From Candidatus Hydrogenedentes bacterium ADurb.Bin170 (GTDB taxonomy: Bacteria; Hydrogenedentota; Hydrogenedentia; Hydrogenedentales; CAITNO01): 51,498 nucleotides of DNA. Within the stretch, counting starts at the first letter, position 1. Each line of letters opens with the position of its first letter. A model generated the notes under the pieces. That model ran no database searches, was not told the DNA's origin, and was given only the letters and a program-made list of their open reading frames with translations. The stretch spans positions 1-51,498 of the forward strand of contig MWCY01000022.1 of NCBI GenBank assembly GCA_002070275.1, given 5' to 3'. Shown here in pieces: positions 51,385 through 51,498 of this stretch. The translations under genes and the position numbers were made by a program.

Positions 51385-51484
51385 CCCCGGCGTCATTCCT
51401 GCTTTCTCCCGTCATACCTGCCCCCCCCGGCGTCATTCCTGCTTTCTCCCGTCATACCTGCCTCCCCCGGCGTCATTCCTGCGC
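51385..51484. repeat. 40-bp tandem repeats at the window end
   Basis: A C-rich run, then CGGCGTCATTCCTG, then CTTTCTCCCGTCATACCTG recurs with exact 40-bp spacing (CGGCGTCATTCCT at 51388, 51428 and 51468). The last unit changes into the REP-like palindrome at 51475-51494. The window ends 4 bases later, so the array may continue. Confidence 0.8.
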
Positions 51485-51498
51485 AGGCAGGAATCTTA

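Noticed and set aside
50994-51396. Open frames of 80-120 codons on the minus strand in the repeat region
   Set aside because: Their Ser/Pro/Leu repeats are only the translation of the 19-bp array in different frames. The 19-bp unit is not a multiple of three, so every frame gives a similar repeat.

Overview
The window looks like chromosome of a diderm (Gram-negative) bacterium of about 50-55 % G+C. Support for this comes from a likely outer-membrane barrel, a lipoprotein with a lipobox, PilT-family ATPases, an O-antigen-ligase-type protein and nucleotide-sugar genes. ThuA, Gfo/Idh/MocA and TIGR04073-like genes, GLUG-type surface proteins, an isolated rpsD and an rplJL pair cut off from rpoBC suggest a lineage near the PVC bacteria or a candidate phylum such as Hydrogenedentota. 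That placement is inference with low confidence. Gene density is high, with short spacers and several ATGA/GTGA overlaps.

Layout. 1-4200 (+): the end of an EF-hand protein, an NtrB/NtrC-like two-component pair and a putative outer-membrane protein. 4199-7230 (-): a BtuF-BtuC-BtuD type ABC importer behind a probable cobalamin riboswitch. 7211-14507 (+): an accessory block of exported proteins. It holds a large GLUG-repeat surface protein split by a one-base shift in an A7 tract, a small broken gene, a metzincin-like lipoprotein and two membrane-anchored proteins I do not recognise. 14508-17310 (+): an inverted-repeat spacer, a small anchored protein, larE and ispH. 17324-21398 (-): a small hydrophobic protein, an isochorismatase-family hydrolase, a serine-recombinase fragment, an RluF-like pseudouridine synthase and an O-antigen-ligase/TPR protein. 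21635-28058 (+): ThuA, Gfo/Idh/MocA, an MBL-fold hydrolase, tRNA-Arg(ACG), rpsD, purA and a thiolase. 28074-32634: a nucleotide-sugar dehydrogenase (-), a DegT aminotransferase and a TIGR04073-like protein (+), then a PaaI thioesterase and an inositol monophosphatase (-). 32956-39571 (+): PilT-like 1, polA, rho and a Nudix hydrolase. 39581-50422 (-): an HD/OB nuclease, PilT-like 2, rplJ-rplL under an L10 leader with attenuator, a putative glycosidase, a coiled-coil/MshEN protein, and an mtlD - E2 - lpd operon. 50423-51498: non-coding repeats.

How the genes work together. Housekeeping functions (S4, L10, L7/L12, Pol I, Rho, PurA, IspH) are interspersed with surface and envelope functions. Two PilT-family ATPases share an unusual N-terminal extension of about 148 residues. 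A separate long coiled-coil protein ends in a c-di-GMP-type MshEN domain. Together they suggest a modified type IV pilus or gliding apparatus. The nucleotide-sugar dehydrogenase, DegT aminotransferase and O-antigen-ligase-type protein fit surface polysaccharide synthesis. The most unusual parts are the exported-protein block (7.3-14.5 kb), the coiled-coil/MshEN and PilT set, the E2 with two subunit-binding domains, and the layered repeats at the right end.
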